A DNA stretch of 6,380 bases from Verrucomicrobiota bacterium (lineage in GTDB: Bacteria > Verrucomicrobiota > Verrucomicrobiia > Limisphaerales > J093). Below the pieces are notes generated by a model, which searched no databases, was not told where the DNA came from, and worked only from the letters and a program-made list of their open reading frames with translations. Below are positions 5,752 to 6,380 of this stretch, piece after piece. Positions within the stretch are counted from its first letter, which is position 1. Each line of letters starts with the position of its first letter. The stretch spans positions 1-6,380 of the forward strand of contig JARYMD010000262.1 in the NCBI GenBank assembly GCA_029907285.1, written 5' to 3'. Made by a program: the position numbers and the translations under genes.

Positions 5752-5793
5752 CTCAACGTTCAACGCCTCAACCCTCAATGCTCAACGCTAACG
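5752..5793. repeat. Second heptamer array, TCAACGC-type units
   Basis: CAA words start at 5754, 5761, 5769, 5776 and 5783, and a diverged TAA at 5790, with spacings of 7, 8, 7, 7 and 7. The consensus is close to TCAACGC. It differs in sequence from the array at 5569 but shares its period. Confidence 0.55.
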
Positions 5794-5843
5794 TGCCAGG
5801 ACAATTCCTAACCGCCGTGTCCGAACCGATTGGCCTCAGCCAA

Positions 5844-5913
5844 GGCCCGCAGGGCCGACATAGTTGTAGCGCGGCGGGCCGCAAACCGGACAAGCTCCGT
5901 AGGATCGGCATCG
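5844..5913 (+). repeat. Composite double-hairpin repeat element, copy 1
   Basis: In order on the plus strand: hairpin GGCCC-GCA-GGGCC (5844-5856), GACAT, TTGTAGC (5864-5870), a 15-base spacer, CCGGACAAGCTC (5886-5897), then CGTAGG (5898-5903) and CGGCATCG (5906-5913). The same blocks in the same order occur in reverse orientation at 6042-5969. Here the second hairpin has lost its left half: 8 bases present in the other copy between CTC and CGTAGG are missing. Confidence 0.6.
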
Positions 5914-5968
5914 CGCCGAACGCGCATTCACAAACTGTTTGGTTGCGTTGGCGGGGTGGCGCCGGGTT

Positions 5969-6042
5969 CGATGTCGCCCCTACGGGGCTGATGAGCTTGT
6001 CCGGGGACTGGCTAGCTACAAAGATGCCGCCCCTCCGGGGCT
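5969..6042 (-). repeat. Composite double-hairpin repeat element, copy 2 (inverted)
   Basis: On the minus strand the order is: hairpin AGCCCCGGAGGGGC, GGCAT (6042-6024), TTGTAGC (6021-6015), a 10-base spacer, CCGGACAAGCTC (6004-5993), then hairpin AGCCCCGTAGGGGC with GACATCG (5989-5969). The two hairpin modules agree at 17 of 19 positions with each other, so the element itself looks like a dimer of one unit. Spacing from CAT to TTGTAGC is 2 bases, as in copy 1. Units like AGCCCCGNAGGGGCGRCAT occur widely as intergenic repeats in Planctomycetes and Verrucomicrobia, as far as I recall. Confidence 0.65.
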
Positions 6043-6237
6043 GCGTGCGAACTGCGAAGGGCAGCCGAATTCAAGCAGCGCGGGTTGTGACACAGTGGAG
6101 AGCATTTCGCTGTTGGTTCTGTGAGGTGCGGGTTGCCCCAAGCCGGCATTATTTCCGAATCTTTTGAAGACACCTGCCTCGCAGGCTGCTTTGGGGCTAT
6201 CATTATGTTGGAAAGTCGTTCGTATTCGCGAAGATTT

Positions 6238-6380
6238 TTACGCCGCGAGTTTGCTCAGTTTCTCTGTATCTGTTTGTTTGGCAGCAAGTAAGGCGCTGAC
6301 AACAGCACGATGTTCGGAGGTGAGTTGGATAAAGTGCCAGGCACGTTGTTTGGGTTTTGTCCACGGATTGCGGTGTGGCC
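6238..6380 (-). CDS. Unrecognised protein, C-terminal 46 residues (truncated by window edge)
   Basis: On the minus strand a frame is open from the right edge to TAA at 6240-6238, with no in-frame start, so the gene begins beyond the window. The visible tail includes NPWTKPKQRAWHFIQLTSEH and then RAVVSALLAAKQTDTEKLSK before LAA. It is balanced in composition, amphipathic and probably helical, unlike the repeat-derived translations to its left, where the repeats end. I do not recognise the family. No clear intrinsic terminator follows: the nearest hairpin (6173-6185) is short and lacks a T-run. Confidence 0.5.
   Translation of the reverse strand, partial: PHRNPWTKPKQRAWHFIQLTSEHRAVVSALLAAKQTDTEKLSKLAA

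Larger units (their letters stand above)
5090..6237. other. Repeat-rich non-coding region of about 1.15 kb
   Basis: No frame here gives a credible protein. The longest (5709-6167 plus; 5304-5501 plus; 5471-5683 minus) translate hairpins and tandem repeats into Pro, Arg, Gly and Ser-rich text without domains, and have no ribosome binding sites. The region instead holds several separate repeat classes: palindromes (5096-5141, 5164-5244, 5269-5283, 5474-5492), heptamer-like arrays (5398-5427, 5569-5645, 5752-5793), a CCACAGATT pair and an inverted pair of composite hairpin elements (5844-6042). A small CCTGC/GCAGG hairpin (6173-6185) lies near the right-hand gene's end. Bases 6043-6172 show nothing clear beyond GCGGGTTGCC at 6128-6137. 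Confidence 0.75.

Noticed and set aside
5393..6042. CRISPR array
   Set aside because: Repeats are 7-8 base units or hairpin elements without 23-40 base direct repeats and regular unique spacers, and there are no cas genes.
5709..6167. Plus-strand frame (152 codons) in the repeat region
   Set aside because: It translates through the heptamer array and both hairpin elements, with no ribosome binding site or protein-like domains.

Overview
The window looks like bacterial chromosome from a Verrucomicrobia-type (Limisphaerales/Pedosphaera-like) or possibly Planctomycetes-type organism. This is inferred from the gene families (a GH97 glycosidase beside a secreted GH99-like/WbsX protein, and a TlpA thioredoxin with a helical N-terminal extension) and from intergenic DNA crowded with short GC-rich hairpins and degenerate heptamer arrays. 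No 16S or other marker gene is present, so the placement is tentative.

Layout: (1) 1-854, plus strand: C-terminal part of a GH97 glycosidase cut by the left edge. (2) 859-3414, plus: a large secreted protein with two beta-sandwich-like modules, a CARDB/NEW3-like module and a C-terminal GH99-like (WbsX) catalytic domain; its true start is doubtful. (3) 3415-3717: intergenic DNA between converging genes with interlocking inverted repeats and a terminator-like hairpin. (4) 3718-4536, minus: a secreted TlpA-type thioredoxin. (5) 4537-4759: divergent intergenic region. (6) 4760-5089, plus: CutA1. (7) 5090-6237: about 1.15 kb with no credible gene, filled with small repeats of several classes. (8) 6238-6380, minus: the last 46 codons of an unrecognised gene running off the right edge.

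The two glycosidase genes share a strand and are only 4 bp apart as annotated, so they probably form part of a carbohydrate-degradation locus continuing to the left: the GH97 would cleave alpha-linked galactose or glucose, and the GH99-like protein would act on a polysaccharide outside the cytoplasm. TlpA (envelope thiol redox) and CutA (metal/stress-associated trimer) are divergent housekeeping-type genes with no clear tie to the sugar locus.

I see no convincing new multi-gene system. The most unusual content is the repeat-rich 5090-6237 region: three heptamer-like arrays with different consensus sequences, and an inverted pair of one composite double-hairpin element. Next are the interlocking stems at 3446-3520 and the start problem of the GH99-like gene.
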